Assembly: GCF_016756535.1 (NCBI RefSeq)
Contig: NZ_AP023247.1
Coordinates: 1,736,501 to 1,800,500 of the forward strand
Length of the DNA: 64,000 nt
Origin: Mesorhizobium sp. 131-2-1
GTDB lineage: Bacteria > Pseudomonadota > Alphaproteobacteria > Rhizobiales > Rhizobiaceae
Direction of reading: 5' to 3'
A program made the translations under genes and the position numbers. Shown in pieces: positions 8,365 through 17,149 of this stretch (positions are counted from its first letter, which is position 1; each line of letters starts with the position of its first letter). The notes under the pieces were generated by a model that worked only from the letters and a program-made list of their open reading frames with translations, was not told where the DNA came from and did not search any database.

Positions 8365-10035
8365 ATGTACCGTTACGATGAGTTCGACCACGATTTCGTT
8401 CAGGCCCGCGTCGCCGAGTTCAGCGACCAGGTGCAGCGCCGGCTTGCCGGCGAGATCACCGAGGACCAGTTCCGGCCGCTCAGGCTGATGAACGGCGTCT
8501 ACCTGCAGCTGCATGCCTATATGCTGCGCATCGCGGTGCCCTATGGCACGCTGAACAGCAAGCAGATGCGCATGCTCGGCCACATCGCGCGCAAATACGA
8601 CAAGGGCTACGGCCATTTCACGACGCGCCAGAACATCCAGTTCAACTGGCCGGCGCTGTCCGACATTCCGGCGATCCTGGCCGATCTCGCCAGCGTCGAG
8701 ATGCATGCGATCCAGACCTCCGGCAACTGCATCCGCAATGTCACTGCCGACCATTTCGCCGGTGCCGCCGCCGACGAGGTCGCCGATCCGCGACCCTATG
8801 CGGAGATTCTCCGCCAGTGGTCGTCGGTGCATCCGGAGTTCTCGTTCCTGCCGCGCAAGTTCAAGATCGCGGTGACCGGGGCCGAGCGCGACCGCGCCGC
8901 CATCCAGACGCACGACATCGGCCTGCACCTGAAGAAGAATGCTGCCGGCGAGCTCGGCTTCGCCGTCTATGTCGGCGGCGGCCAGGGGCGCACGCCGATG
9001 GTGGCCAGGAAGATCCGCGACTTCCTGCCGGAAGCCGACCTTTTGTCCTACTGCACGGCGATCCTGCGCGTTTACAATCTCTACGGCCGCCGCGACAACA
9101 AGTACAAGGCGCGCATCAAGATCCTCGTCCACGAGACCGGCGTCGAGGAGATCACGCGCCAGGTCGAGGCCGAGTGGCAGGAGCTGAAGGACGCCGAGCT
9201 GAAGCTGCCGGAAGCCGACATCGCTGGCATCAACTCCTATTTCGCGCCGCCGGCGCTGGTCGAGCGGCCGGAAGGCGACGCGGCGGTGAAGCTGGCGCGG
9301 CTCGATTCCAAGAGTTTCTCGGAATGGCTCGACCAGAATGTGGTGACGCATCGCCACCCCGACTATGCTGCGGTGACGATTTCTCTGAAGGGCATCGGCG
9401 AGGTGCCGGGCGATGCCAGCGACAGCCAGATGGAGGCAGTCGCCGACATCGCCGAGAAATACGCCTTCGACGAATTGCGCGTCAGCCATGAGCAGAACCT
9501 GATCCTGCCGCATGTGGCGCGCGCCGATCTGAAGGCCGTCTACGACGCGCTGGTCGACATTGGTCTCGCGACCGCGAACTCCAATTTGATCAGCGATATC
9601 ATCTCCTGCCCGGGCCTCGACTATTGCGCGCTGGCGACGGCGCGTTCCATTCCGGTGGCGCAGGAGATCTCGCAGCGCTTCGCCTCGCTCGAGCGGCAGC
9701 GCGAGATCGGCGAGCTGAAGCTGAAGATCTCCGGCTGCATCAATGCCTGCGGCCACCACCATGTCGGCCATATCGGCATCCTCGGCGTGGAGAAGAAGGG
9801 CTCGGAACTCTACCAGGTGACGCTCGGCGGCTCGGCCGACGAGAACACCTCCGTCGGCGAGATCATCGGCCGCGGCTTCTCGTCGGAAGAGATCACCGAC
9901 GCCATCGAGCAGATCGTCGATACCTATCTCGGCCTTCGGCTCAGTCCCTCGGAACGTTTTATCGACGCCTACCGCAGAGTCGGTTCCGCGCCGTTCAAGG
10001 AGGCGCTCTATGCTGGCGAAACCAAGGCCGCTTGA
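8365..10035 (+). CDS. cysI: Sulfite (nitrite/sulfite) reductase hemoprotein
   Basis: 556 aa. The two-repeat ferrodoxin-like fold of siroheme reductases is present, and the [4Fe-4S]-siroheme ligands are Cys415 and Cys421 (CPGLDYC) and Cys458 and Cys462 (SGCINACGHH). It reduces sulfite to sulfide in the cytoplasm. No CysJ flavoprotein is encoded nearby, so ferredoxin or another donor is likely. The gene begins 44 nt after DUF2849 and its 3' end overlaps cysH by 26 nt. Confidence 0.92.
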   Translation: MYRYDEFDHDFVQARVAEFSDQVQRRLAGEITEDQFRPLRLMNGVYLQLHAYMLRIAVPYGTLNSKQMRMLGHIARKYDKGYGHFTTRQNIQFNWPALSDIPAILADLASVEMHAIQTSGNCIRNVTADHFAGAAADEVADPRPYAEILRQWSSVHPEFSFLPRKFKIAVTGAERDRAAIQTHDIGLHLKKNAAGELGFAVYVGGGQGRTPMVARKIRDFLPEADLLSYCTAILRVYNLYGRRDNKYKARIKILVHETGVEEITRQVEAEWQELKDAELKLPEADIAGINSYFAPPALVERPEGDAAVKLARLDSKSFSEWLDQNVVTHRHPDYAAVTISLKGIGEVPGDASDSQMEAVADIAEKYAFDELRVSHEQNLILPHVARADLKAVYDALVDIGLATANSNLISDIISCPGLDYCALATARSIPVAQEISQRFASLERQREIGELKLKISGCINACGHHHVGHIGILGVEKKGSELYQVTLGGSADENTSVGEIIGRGFSSEEITDAIEQIVDTYLGLRLSPSERFIDAYRRVGSAPFKEALYAGETKAA

Positions 10036-10774
10036 CCGGGTCCTCGATGTCGAGGCCGGCGTCGCCGCCGAGGCGGCGGGGCTCGACGCGCTTTATGGGC
10101 ACCTCAGCCCGATCGAGGTCATAGAGCGTTCGGCGAACGAGTTGTTTCGCGGCGGCATCGCCGCCGTCTCCTCCTTCGGCGCCGATTCCGCCGTGCTGCT
10201 GCACATGATCGCCAAGGTCGACCGCGCGCTGCCGGTGATCTTCCTCGACACCGGCAAGCATTTTGAGGAGACGCTCGGCTATCGCGATGCGCTGGTCGCC
10301 GATTTCGGCTTCACCGATGTCAGGGTGATCAAGCCGGAGGAGGCCGCGCTCGAACGCGTCGATCCGACGGGCAGGCTGCACGAAACCAACACCGACGCCT
10401 GCTGCAACGTGCGCAAGGTCGAGCCGATGGCGCGTGGCGTCGAGCCGTTCCGCGCCTGGTTCACGGGGCGCAAGCGCTTCCAGGCCTCGACACGCGCCGC
10501 CCTTCCGGTCTTCGAGGCCGTCGGCTCGCGCATCCGCATCAATCCGCTGGCGCACTGGACGACCTCGGACCAGGCCGACTACATGCGCCAGCATGCGCTG
10601 CGCGAAAATCCACTGGTCGCCTATGGCTATCTGTCGATCGGCTGCTTCCCGTGCACGCAGCCGGTGCAGCCGGGCGAGGACGCGCGCAGCGGCCGCTGGG
10701 CCGGGCATGCCAAGACCGAGTGCGGCATCCATCTGTCGGGGCTAGAAAAGTCGCTGACCGACGCATCACTTTAA
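10010..10774 (+). CDS. cysH: Adenylyl-sulfate (APS) reductase, thioredoxin-type
   Basis: 254 aa. The PP-loop is seen as SSFGADSAVLLH, and the family motif LDTGKHFEETL follows. The paired cysteines Cys131-Cys132 and Cys212-x2-Cys215 are the [4Fe-4S] ligands that separate APS reductases from PAPS reductases, and Cys238 (ECGIH) is the catalytic nucleophile. It forms sulfite from adenylyl sulfate for CysI. The start overlaps the end of cysI by 26 nt. ATP sulfurylase genes (cysDN) are not in the window. Confidence 0.92.
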   Translation: MLAKPRPLDRVLDVEAGVAAEAAGLDALYGHLSPIEVIERSANELFRGGIAAVSSFGADSAVLLHMIAKVDRALPVIFLDTGKHFEETLGYRDALVADFGFTDVRVIKPEEAALERVDPTGRLHETNTDACCNVRKVEPMARGVEPFRAWFTGRKRFQASTRAALPVFEAVGSRIRINPLAHWTTSDQADYMRQHALRENPLVAYGYLSIGCFPCTQPVQPGEDARSGRWAGHAKTECGIHLSGLEKSLTDASL

Positions 10775-10917
10775 GGATACGCCGCTATTCAGATGAGGCC
10801 GGCCTGCAAACGGCAGCTTCCTGCGCTTCCGGTGCTTACGTACTTCAAGTACGCTCCGCTCCGGTTCTCGGAAGCCACCATTTTCGACTCGGCCTGACCT
10901 GAATAGCGACATATCCT
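10774..10917. repeat. 144-bp palindromic intergenic element
   Basis: The outer arms 10774-10801 and 10890-10917 are inverted repeats of 28 bp with 5 mismatches (core CGCTATTCAG / CTGAATAGCG). Inside them GCTTCC (10825) and GGAAGC (10870) form a second inverted pair around a CGTACTTCAAGTACG palindrome. The element starts at the stop codon of cysH and ends 28 bp before the DUF934 gene. It looks like a dispersed rhizobial intergenic repeat that could also terminate or stabilise the cys transcript. Confidence 0.7.
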
Positions 10918-10944
10918 AGCACTCTTAGGGCATTAGGAATTTTG

Positions 10945-11478
10945 ATGACTGAACCGACCAAATCGGAAACCCGTCTCTGGACCCCGAACGGCTTCCGCGA
11001 GGACGACTGGACCCATGCCGAGAGCGCCGAGGCGCTGGCCGGCAATGGCCGCTTCATCCTGCCGCTGCAGGCGTTCCTGGGGCTCGACCCGGAGGCTCGC
11101 AAGCCGGCCAGGGAGCGCATCGGCGTGCTCTTGCTGCCGGGCGACGAGCTCGACAAGATCGTCGGCCTGCTCGACCAGTTGTCGCTGGTGGCGCTGGCCT
11201 TTCCGGCGTTCAATGACGGCCGTTCCTTCTCCAAGGGCGAATTGCTGCGCAGCCGCCACCATTTCGAGGGCGCCGTCCGCGCTACCGGCCAGGTGCTGGT
11301 CGACCAGCTGCCGCATATGCTGCGGGTCGGTTTCGACGAGTTCGAAATCTCGAACCCGGTGCTTTTGAAGCGGCTGGAGGACGGACATACCGGCGGGCTG
11401 GGGCTCTACTACCAGCCGGCCGCCGAGCCGGAGGCCAAGGGGCCGAAATACTCCTGGCGACGCAAACGCGCCGGCTGA
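10945..11478 (+). CDS. DUF934 family protein of the sulfur cluster
   Basis: 177 aa. DUF934 proteins accompany cysI/cysH in most alpha- and betaproteobacteria and are annotated as putative oxidoreductases of sulfite reduction; no catalytic residues are known. Recognisable segments are [28 protein letters not shown] and [14 protein letters not shown]. It is separated from cysH by the palindromic element, so it may depend on read-through or its own promoter. ATG 10945 is chosen over TTG 10942. Confidence 0.85.
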   Translation: MTEPTKSETRLWTPNGFREDDWTHAESAEALAGNGRFILPLQAFLGLDPEARKPARERIGVLLLPGDELDKIVGLLDQLSLVALAFPAFNDGRSFSKGELLRSRHHFEGAVRATGQVLVDQLPHMLRVGFDEFEISNPVLLKRLEDGHTGGLGLYYQPAAEPEAKGPKYSWRRKRAG

Positions 11479-11566
11479 CCCTGCGGTAACTCGCTCACGT
11501 CTTTACAACGCGTGCAAGCAAGCCTTCTCTGACGCCACGGACGGAAACATCCGCCGGGAGGAGAGG

Positions 11567-13174
11567 ATGCGCTACGACTATGTCATCGCCGGCGGCGGTT
11601 CCGCCGGCTGCACGCTTGCCGCCAGGCTTTCAGAAGATCCATCGACGACGGTCTGCCTGATCGAGGCTGGCGGCGAAGGCAAGGATCTCTTGATCCGCGC
11701 GCCGGCCGGTATCATCGCGCTGCTGCCGGGGCGGCCGAAGATCAACAATTGGGCCCTCGAGACGGTGCCGCAGGAGGGTCTCAACGGCCGCAAGGGCTAT
11801 CAGCCGCGCGGCAAGGCTCTGGGCGGCTCAAGCGCCATCAACGCCATGCTCTACACGCGCGGCCACCGCCGCGACTATGACGAATGGGCCGATCTCGGCT
11901 GTGACGGCTGGTCGTGGGACGAGGTGCTGCCCTACTTCCGGCGCGCCGAGGGCAACCAGCGCGGCGCCGACGCGCTGCATGGCGGCGATGGCCCGCTGCG
12001 CGTTGCCGAGCAGCAGGAGCCGCGTTCGATTTCAAGAGCGTTCGTCGAGGCCTGCGGTGAAAACCAGATCCGCCGCAACGACGACTTCAACGGACCGGAG
12101 CAGGAAGGGGCGGGGCTCTACCAGGTCACGCAATTCTGGGGTGAACGCCGCAATGGCGAGCGCTGCTCGGCGGCGGCCGCCTATCTGCATCCGGCGATGA
12201 GCCGGCCGAATCTGACAGTGATTACCGGCACGCATGCGACGGGCGTCGTGCTTGACGGCAAGCGGGCGAAGGGCGTGCGCTACCAAGCCGGCAAAGGCGA
12301 AGCCGTGGCGGAAGCCAAACGCGAGGTGATCCTTAGCGGCGGCGCGTTCGGCTCGCCGCAGCTGCTGCTTTTGTCGGGCATCGGTCCGGCGGCCGAGCTG
12401 GCAGTGCACGGCATTCCGCTCGTCCACGAACTGCCAGGTGTCGGCAAGAACCTGCAGGACCATCTCGATTTCATCCTGGCCTGGAAGTCACTCGAGACGG
12501 ACCTGATGGGGATCGGCTTGCGTGGCATGCCGAGCCTTATCAGGCATATGCTGCGCTGGCGCAGGGACGGCACCGGCATGATCGCCACGCCCTACGCCGA
12601 GGCCGGCGCCTTCCTCAAGTCCGATCCGGCGATCGAACGGCCCGACCTGCAGCTGCATTTTTGTATCGCCATCGTCGACGATCATGGCCGCAAGCTGCAT
12701 ATGGGCTATGGCTTCTCCTGCCATGTCTGCGTGCTGCGGCCCTATTCGCGCGGCGAGGTCGGGCTGTCCAGCCCGGACCCGCTGGCGCCGCCGCGCATCG
12801 ACCCGCGCTTCCTCGAGGACGAGCGCGACGCCGACCTTCTGCTCAGGGGCGTGCGGATGATGCGCGGCATTTTGGAGGCGCCGGCGCTGACCAGGTATCG
12901 CCAGAAGGAAATCTACACCGCCGGCGCTGCCAGCGACGCCGAGCTGATGGCGCATATCAGGGCCCGCGCCGACACGATCTATCACCCCGCCGGCACCTGC
13001 AGGATGGGCATCGACGACATGGCCGTGGTCGACCCGCGGCTCAAAGTGCGCGGGCTGGAAGGGCTGCGCGTCGTCGACGCCTCGGTGATGCCGACGCTGG
13101 TCGGCGGCAACACCAACGCGCCGACGATCATGATCGCGGAGAAGGCGGCGGATATGATCAGATCCGCCGCCTGA
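11567..13174 (+). CDS. GMC-family FAD-dependent oxidoreductase (choline dehydrogenase-like)
   Basis: 535 aa. The N-terminal ADP-binding loop is [13 protein letters not shown] (8-20), followed by the GMC signatures [18 protein letters not shown] and [17 protein letters not shown]. The C-terminal active-site region is [10 protein letters not shown], with the catalytic His in YHPAG, and ends with [18 protein letters not shown]. The family oxidises primary alcohols and related compounds with FAD. Substrate is unknown; no betB or betI partner is adjacent. The start has a strong GGGAGGAGAGG ribosome binding site. Confidence 0.9.
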   Translation: MRYDYVIAGGGSAGCTLAARLSEDPSTTVCLIEAGGEGKDLLIRAPAGIIALLPGRPKINNWALETVPQEGLNGRKGYQPRGKALGGSSAINAMLYTRGHRRDYDEWADLGCDGWSWDEVLPYFRRAEGNQRGADALHGGDGPLRVAEQQEPRSISRAFVEACGENQIRRNDDFNGPEQEGAGLYQVTQFWGERRNGERCSAAAAYLHPAMSRPNLTVITGTHATGVVLDGKRAKGVRYQAGKGEAVAEAKREVILSGGAFGSPQLLLLSGIGPAAELAVHGIPLVHELPGVGKNLQDHLDFILAWKSLETDLMGIGLRGMPSLIRHMLRWRRDGTGMIATPYAEAGAFLKSDPAIERPDLQLHFCIAIVDDHGRKLHMGYGFSCHVCVLRPYSRGEVGLSSPDPLAPPRIDPRFLEDERDADLLLRGVRMMRGILEAPALTRYRQKEIYTAGAASDAELMAHIRARADTIYHPAGTCRMGIDDMAVVDPRLKVRGLEGLRVVDASVMPTLVGGNTNAPTIMIAEKAADMIRSAA

Positions 13175-13180
13175 CCTTGC

Positions 13181-13266
13181 TTGGTCGGACCAGCTTGCCC
13201 GATTTTTCTCCGGAAGCCTTGGCTTCGTTGCTGGCTTGGTGCCATAGAATCAATCTGGTCTGACCA
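13181..13266. promoter_or_regulatory. Two FadR-type (GntR family) palindromes 74 bp apart
   Basis: TGGTCGGACCA (13182-13192) and TGGTCTGACCA (13256-13266) are each perfect 11-bp palindromes. They match the TGGTnnnACCA pattern recognised by FadR-subfamily GntR regulators. Their centres are 74 bp apart, close to seven helical turns. They lie between the GMC oxidoreductase and the DJ-1/PfpI gene. No GntR gene is in the window. Confidence 0.45.
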
Positions 13267-13301
13267 ATCTTGCGTTTTGGCCTTCCCCTCCGGCTCGCTT
13301 G

Positions 13302-13354
13302 CCCTTAGGATAAGGCTATTATTTCGCGGCTCGAAATAAATAGCCAGCTAAGGG
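13302..13354 (+). promoter_or_regulatory. Long hairpin that includes the Shine-Dalgarno of the DJ-1/PfpI gene
   Basis: CCCTTAG (13302-13308) pairs with CTAAGGG (13348-13354), and GGCTATTATTTCG (13314-13326) pairs with 13332-13345 with one bulged A. That gives 20 bp of pairing around a 5-nt loop. The 3' arm contains the first half of the ribosome binding site AGGGAGGA (13351-13358), 7 nt before ATG 13365. As RNA it could limit translation initiation; as DNA it could be an operator. Confidence 0.5.
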
Positions 13355-13364
13355 AGGAACCGAC

Positions 13365-13985
13365 ATGGCAGGCAAGAAGATTCTGATGCTCGTTGGCGAG
13401 TTCAGCGAGGAGTATGAGATTTTCGTCTTCGAACAGGCCATGCACGCGGTCGGCCATACGGTGCATGTCGTTTGCCCCGACAAGAAGGCCGGCGACATTC
13501 TGAAGACCTCATTGCACGATTTCGAAGGCCACCAGACCTATACGGAAAAGCTCGGCCACGACTACATCCTCAACAAGACCTTCGCCGAGGTGAACCCGGC
13601 CGACTACGATGCCGTCTACGCGGCTGGCGGGCGCGGGCCCGAATATATCCGCATCGACAAGCGCGTGCAGGCGCTGGTCAGGCATTTCCATGAGACCGGC
13701 AAGCCGATCTTCACCATCTGCCACGGTGTGCAGATCCTGATCGCGGTCGATGGCGTGGTGCGCGGCCGCGAGGTCGCGGCGCTGCAGTATTGCGAGCCGG
13801 AGGTGACGCTCGCCGGTGGCATCTACATCGACGTCGCGCCGACGGGTGCCCATGTCGACGGCAATCTGGTGTCGGCGAAGGGCTGGCCCGGCCTTGCCGC
13901 CTTCATGCGCGAATGCCTGAAGGTGCTCGGCACCGAGATCCGCGACGGCAAGGCGCTGATGCGCGACGAACGCAAGGCGGCCTGA
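13365..13985 (+). CDS. DJ-1/PfpI family protein
   Basis: 206 aa, one DJ-1/PfpI (class I glutamine amidotransferase-like) domain. The nucleophile elbow is ICHGVQ with Cys119-His120, and the acidic partner is probably Glu15 or Glu16 in the first loop. Relatives act as cysteine peptidases, glyoxalase III/deglycases or chaperones; which applies here cannot be decided. There is no signal peptide, so it is cytosolic. It is monocistronic, with a structured leader upstream and a GC-rich hairpin downstream. Confidence 0.87.
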   Translation: MAGKKILMLVGEFSEEYEIFVFEQAMHAVGHTVHVVCPDKKAGDILKTSLHDFEGHQTYTEKLGHDYILNKTFAEVNPADYDAVYAAGGRGPEYIRIDKRVQALVRHFHETGKPIFTICHGVQILIAVDGVVRGREVAALQYCEPEVTLAGGIYIDVAPTGAHVDGNLVSAKGWPGLAAFMRECLKVLGTEIRDGKALMRDERKAA

Positions 13986-14000
13986 ACGGCTTTCGGCGAA

Positions 14001-14026
14001 GCCGCCGCGCTTTCGGGTGCGGCGGC
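14001..14026 (+). terminator. Hairpin after the DJ-1/PfpI gene
   Basis: GCCGCCGC (14001-14008) pairs perfectly with GCGGCGGC (14019-14026) across a 10-nt loop, 16 nt after the stop codon. No T-run follows. A second, weaker hairpin at about 14053-14075 lies in the same convergent gap and could serve the desaturase on the other strand. Confidence 0.45.
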
Positions 14027-14104
14027 CAGTCTGAAGTGGTTCCGGACGGAAGGCTACGGCGAAGTCGCCGAGCCTAACCGTTTCACACTTTTCCTGGGAT
14101 TGCC

Positions 14105-15130
14105 CTATGCAGTCGTCATCCGCGCTTCGCGGAACGATACGAGCTTGCGACGGTTCTCGTCCCACAGCGCCAGCTTGACACAGCGCAGGCTGTCGAGAAG
14201 CGTGACGCGGCCGATGTGGCGCAGCTCCGGATAATCCCGCAGCACTTCCGGCAAGCGATAGCACGGCACCTTGGCGGAGAGGTGGTGGACGTGGTGGACG
14301 CCGATATTGCCGGTGAACCAGTTCAGCACCGGCGGCAGGTCGTAGTAGGACGAACCATGCAGCGCGGCGTGCTGGAATTCCCATTCGGAATCCTTCGCCC
14401 ATTCGGTCTCCTCGAACTGGTGCTGGACATAGAACAGCCAGACGCCTGCCGAGCCGGCGAGGATGACGATCGGCAGATGGACGACCAGGAAGGCGCCGGG
14501 GCCGACACACCAGATCAGCGTTGCCGCGGCGAGCGTGATGCCAAGATTGGTCGCCATGGACGATACCCAGGGCGTGAGGCCGCCGCGCATCATGCCGACC
14601 GGCAGCCTCTGCTCGAAGATGAAGAGCCATATCGGACCAAGGCCGAACATCACCAGCGGATGGCGATAGAGCCGGTAAGCGAGGCGGCCGCGCCAGGATA
14701 GCTGCCGATACTCGGCGACGGTCAGCGTCCTGATGTCGCCCATGCCGCGCTCGTCGAGATTGCCGGCGCTGGCGTGATGGGTGGCGTGGGCGCGCCGCCA
14801 GCAATCATAAGGCGTCAGCGTGAGCACGCCGAGGACGCGGCCGATCCAGTCGTCGGCATAGCGATTGGCGAAGAAAGAGCCGTGGCCGCAATCGTGCTGG
14901 ATCATGAAAATCCGCACCAGAAAGCCGGCCGCCGGAACGATCAGGATCAAACCCCACCAATGACCGTAGGAATAGGCGGCCGAAGACAGCGCCCAGAGCG
15001 TGACGAAAGGGATGAGGGTGATGGCGAGCTCGATGGCGCTGCGCCGCCGGTCAGGCTTCTTGTAACGCGCCAGGATCTTCAACCAGGCGCGCTTGCTGTT
15101 GGCCGCCGTCTCGGGGGAAATCATATTCAT
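14105..15130 (-). CDS. Membrane fatty acid desaturase (omega-6/Delta-12 type)
   Basis: 341 aa integral membrane di-iron desaturase. The three histidine boxes are HDCGH (79-83), HATHH (115-119) and HHVHH (279-283), all intact. Hydrophobic segments lie at about 36-75, 160-175 and 195-235. Members introduce a double bond into membrane acyl chains using ferredoxin or cytochrome electrons. It is a single gene, with no desaturase partner next to it. A palindrome upstream (15181-15197) may be its control site. Confidence 0.9.
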   Translation of the reverse strand: MNMISPETAANSKRAWLKILARYKKPDRRRSAIELAITLIPFVTLWALSSAAYSYGHWWGLILIVPAAGFLVRIFMIQHDCGHGSFFANRYADDWIGRVLGVLTLTPYDCWRRAHATHHASAGNLDERGMGDIRTLTVAEYRQLSWRGRLAYRLYRHPLVMFGLGPIWLFIFEQRLPVGMMRGGLTPWVSSMATNLGITLAAATLIWCVGPGAFLVVHLPIVILAGSAGVWLFYVQHQFEETEWAKDSEWEFQHAALHGSSYYDLPPVLNWFTGNIGVHHVHHLSAKVPCYRLPEVLRDYPELRHIGRVTLLDSLRCVKLALWDENRRKLVSFREARMTTA

Positions 15131-15180
15131 CAGGAACCATAGGCAGAGCTTCTCGCCGCCGCAAGGCGTGGTTCACGCGA

Positions 15181-15197
15181 AATTACTGCGCGTAATT
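15181..15197. promoter_or_regulatory. Palindrome upstream of the desaturase
   Basis: AATTAC (15181-15186) and GTAATT (15192-15197) are perfect arms around 5 bp, flanked on both sides by TCACGCG. It lies 51 bp upstream of the desaturase start and 27 bp beyond the stop of the next small gene, so it could be an operator or part of a hairpin. Confidence 0.35.
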
Positions 15198-15223
15198 GTC
15201 ACGCGATGTCCGCGTGTGGTGAT

Positions 15224-15424
15224 CTACTGGCGGCGATCGCTGCTGGCGATGCCGGCTTCGATGCCGTCCAGGCGGTCCAGAAGCTCGCGAAAGTGCTCGG
15301 GTATGTCGCTCTCCAGGCGAAACGACGGCAGCGTGCGTAGAAAGCGCATCGTCGCCTCATTGCCGAACTGCCGCTTGATATCAGCGGCCAGCTCAGCGCG
15401 CTTATCGCCCTTGTTGCCGGTCAT
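15224..15424 (-). CDS. Small protein with a NepR-like C-terminal motif
   Basis: 66 aa, charged, without signal peptide. The C-terminal part reads FLRTLPSFRLESDIPEHF followed by RELLDRLD, which resembles the helix-loop-helix of NepR anti-sigma factors (LR-x-LY...PVPDRF..LL..L). No phyR or ecfG gene is adjacent in the window, so the assignment is only a resemblance. ATG 15424 has a weak GGGA upstream. Coding status is supported by composition and by the clean gap around it. Confidence 0.5.
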   Translation of the reverse strand: MTGNKGDKRAELAADIKRQFGNEATMRFLRTLPSFRLESDIPEHFRELLDRLDGIEAGIASSDRRQ

Positions 15425-15585
15425 CGTCCCAAAACATCCTGTGTTGGTTTCGAAACTCCCTCAACCCGACAATGGTTCCCGCACCATCGCTTTCTTGCAA
15501 GTGAAGCCGGTGGTTAGGGTAAAATTTGATTTAATAGCGAATGGGTCGCTTCAGGCGCCTAAGAACACCGCCGGGGCGCTTGCCC

Positions 15586-15614
15586 CTTGATTTTTGGCCT
15601 TCAAACCTCGATAT
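15586..15614 (+). promoter_or_regulatory. Candidate RpoH (heat-shock) promoter of grpE
   Basis: CTTGAT at 15586-15591 and CGATAT at 15609-15614 are separated by 17 bp, resembling the alphaproteobacterial RpoH pattern CTTGAA-N17-CCATAT. The predicted start is about 35 bp before the grpE ATG. The -35 and -10 each have one or two mismatches, so this is tentative. Confidence 0.35.
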
Positions 15615-15655
15615 CGGGCGCAAATCCACACCATTCGGAATGACGGGAAACGGCG

Positions 15656-16291
15656 ATGAGCGACCAGGCAAAAGACGAACGCGCGCCCGAGGATATGGAG
15701 CCCACCGAGGCGGGCGGCGAACGTACGCAAGGCAGCGTCGACGGCGACTACGAGGCGCTGGTGCGGCTGCTGAAGGAAAACGAGGAATTGAAGGACCGCG
15801 CGCTTCGCGTCGCGGCCGAGATGGAGAACCTGCGACGCCGCACCGCGCGCGACGTGCATGACGCGCGCGCTTATGCGGTGGCCAATTTCGCCCGCGACAT
15901 GCTGTCGGTGTCGGACAATCTGCGTCGCGCGCTGGACGCCATTCCGGCCGAGGCCATGGCGTCGGGCGATGCCGGCTTCAAGGCGCTGATCGAAGGCGTC
16001 GACCTTACCGAGCGCGCCATGCTTGCGGCGCTGGAGCGGCATGGGGTGAAGAAGCTCGTGCCGGAAGGTGAGAAGTTCGACCCGAACTTCCATCAGGCGA
16101 TGTTCGAGGTGCCCAATCCCGACGTTCCCGCCGGCACCGTCGTTCAGGTCGTGCAGCCGGGCTATTCGATCGGCGAGCGGGTTCTCAGGCCCGCCATGGT
16201 CGGCGTCGCCAAGGGCGGTCCGAAGGCCGCTGCCGCCGAGGCGCCGGTCGAGCCGGGGCCGGTGAACGAGCAGGCCGAGAAGGATGCGTGA
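15656..16291 (+). CDS. grpE: GrpE nucleotide exchange factor
   Basis: 211 aa. The acidic N-terminus leads to a long helix ([19 protein letters not shown], then [11 protein letters not shown]) and the C-terminal beta domain with the family signature [20 protein letters not shown] and [19 protein letters not shown]. GrpE releases ADP from DnaK in the heat-shock folding cycle. Neither dnaK nor hrcA is adjacent here. The gene is followed by inverted heptamer repeats that probably form its transcript end. Confidence 0.95.
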   Translation: MSDQAKDERAPEDMEPTEAGGERTQGSVDGDYEALVRLLKENEELKDRALRVAAEMENLRRRTARDVHDARAYAVANFARDMLSVSDNLRRALDAIPAEAMASGDAGFKALIEGVDLTERAMLAALERHGVKKLVPEGEKFDPNFHQAMFEVPNPDVPAGTVVQVVQPGYSIGERVLRPAMVGVAKGGPKAAAAEAPVEPGPVNEQAEKDA

Positions 16292-16292
16292 G

Positions 16293-16411
16293 TAGGATTA
16301 GGGATTAGGCAGTAGGCAGTAGGGAAATCAAGGTGGTCGTATGAATCGCGCGGCTTCGTGCTAATCATATTCCCAAACCTCCCAATCCCTACTGCCTAAT
16401 CCCTACTGCCT
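16293..16411. repeat. Inverted heptamer-rich repeats between grpE and the TRIC-type gene
   Basis: The left block (16293-16325) contains TTAGGCAGTAGGCAGTAGGG and the right block (16385-16411) carries its near-complement TCCCTACTGCCTAATCCC. The units are variants of the 7-mer CTACTGC/GCAGTAG. They can pair into a long hairpin and end one base before the ATG of the next gene. Confidence 0.75.
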
Positions 16412-16412
16412 C

Positions 16413-17051
16413 ATGCCCTTGAACCCCATCGAGCTTCTCGACTATGCCGGCGTCGCCGTCTTCGCGGCGACCGGTGCGCTTGCCGCCTCGCGCAAGCAAC
16501 TCGACATCATCGGCTTCCTGTTCCTGGCCTGCGTCACCGGCATCGGTGGCGGCACGTTTCGCGACGTCATCCTCAACCTGCCGGTGTTCTGGGTCGCCAA
16601 CCGCGACTATGTGCTGATTTGCGTGGTGGTCGCGGTGCTGGTCTTCTTCAGCGCCCATCTGGTCGAATCCCGCTACAAATTGCTGCTTTGGCTCGATGCG
16701 ATCGGCCTCGCCGCCTTCTCGGTGATGGGCGCCGCCAAGGGCCTCGCCATTACCGGCTCGCCGGTCGTCGCCACCATCACCGGCGTGCTGACCGCCACTT
16801 TCGGCGGCATCCTGCGCGATCTGCTGGCGGGGGAGCCATCGGTGCTTCTGCGCCCCGAGATCTACGTCACGGCGGCGCTGGCGGGGGCGGCGCTTTTCAC
16901 CGTCGGCGACCTTGCCGGACTGCCGCCGCTGGCGGCGGGCCTGTTGGGTTTCGCCGCGGCATTCGTGGTGCGCGGCGGCGCGCTCAAATTCGGCTGGGCC
17001 TTCCCGTCCTACAAGAGCCGGCCGGGACGGCGGCCGGAGGATATTCCCTGA
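16413..17051 (+). CDS. Trimeric intracellular cation (TRIC) channel family membrane protein
   Basis: 212 aa with about seven hydrophobic helices arranged as two related halves (UPF0126/YicG type). The two glycine-rich kinks are GIGGGTFRDV (near 45-52) and ATFGGILRDLL (near 128-138), typical of bacterial TRIC channels that conduct K+. No ribosome binding site is visible: the 27 bases before the ATG are the heptamer-type repeat. A second heptamer array follows the gene. Confidence 0.85.
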   Translation: MPLNPIELLDYAGVAVFAATGALAASRKQLDIIGFLFLACVTGIGGGTFRDVILNLPVFWVANRDYVLICVVVAVLVFFSAHLVESRYKLLLWLDAIGLAAFSVMGAAKGLAITGSPVVATITGVLTATFGGILRDLLAGEPSVLLRPEIYVTAALAGAALFTVGDLAGLPPLAAGLLGFAAAFVVRGGALKFGWAFPSYKSRPGRRPEDIP

Positions 17052-17052
17052 G

Positions 17053-17146
<94 letters not shown>

Positions 17147-17149
17147 GCG

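Noticed and set aside
7915..9771. A 618-codon minus-strand frame opposite cysG, DUF2849 and cysI
   Set aside because: It spans three conserved genes on the other strand and has no motif; antisense artefact.
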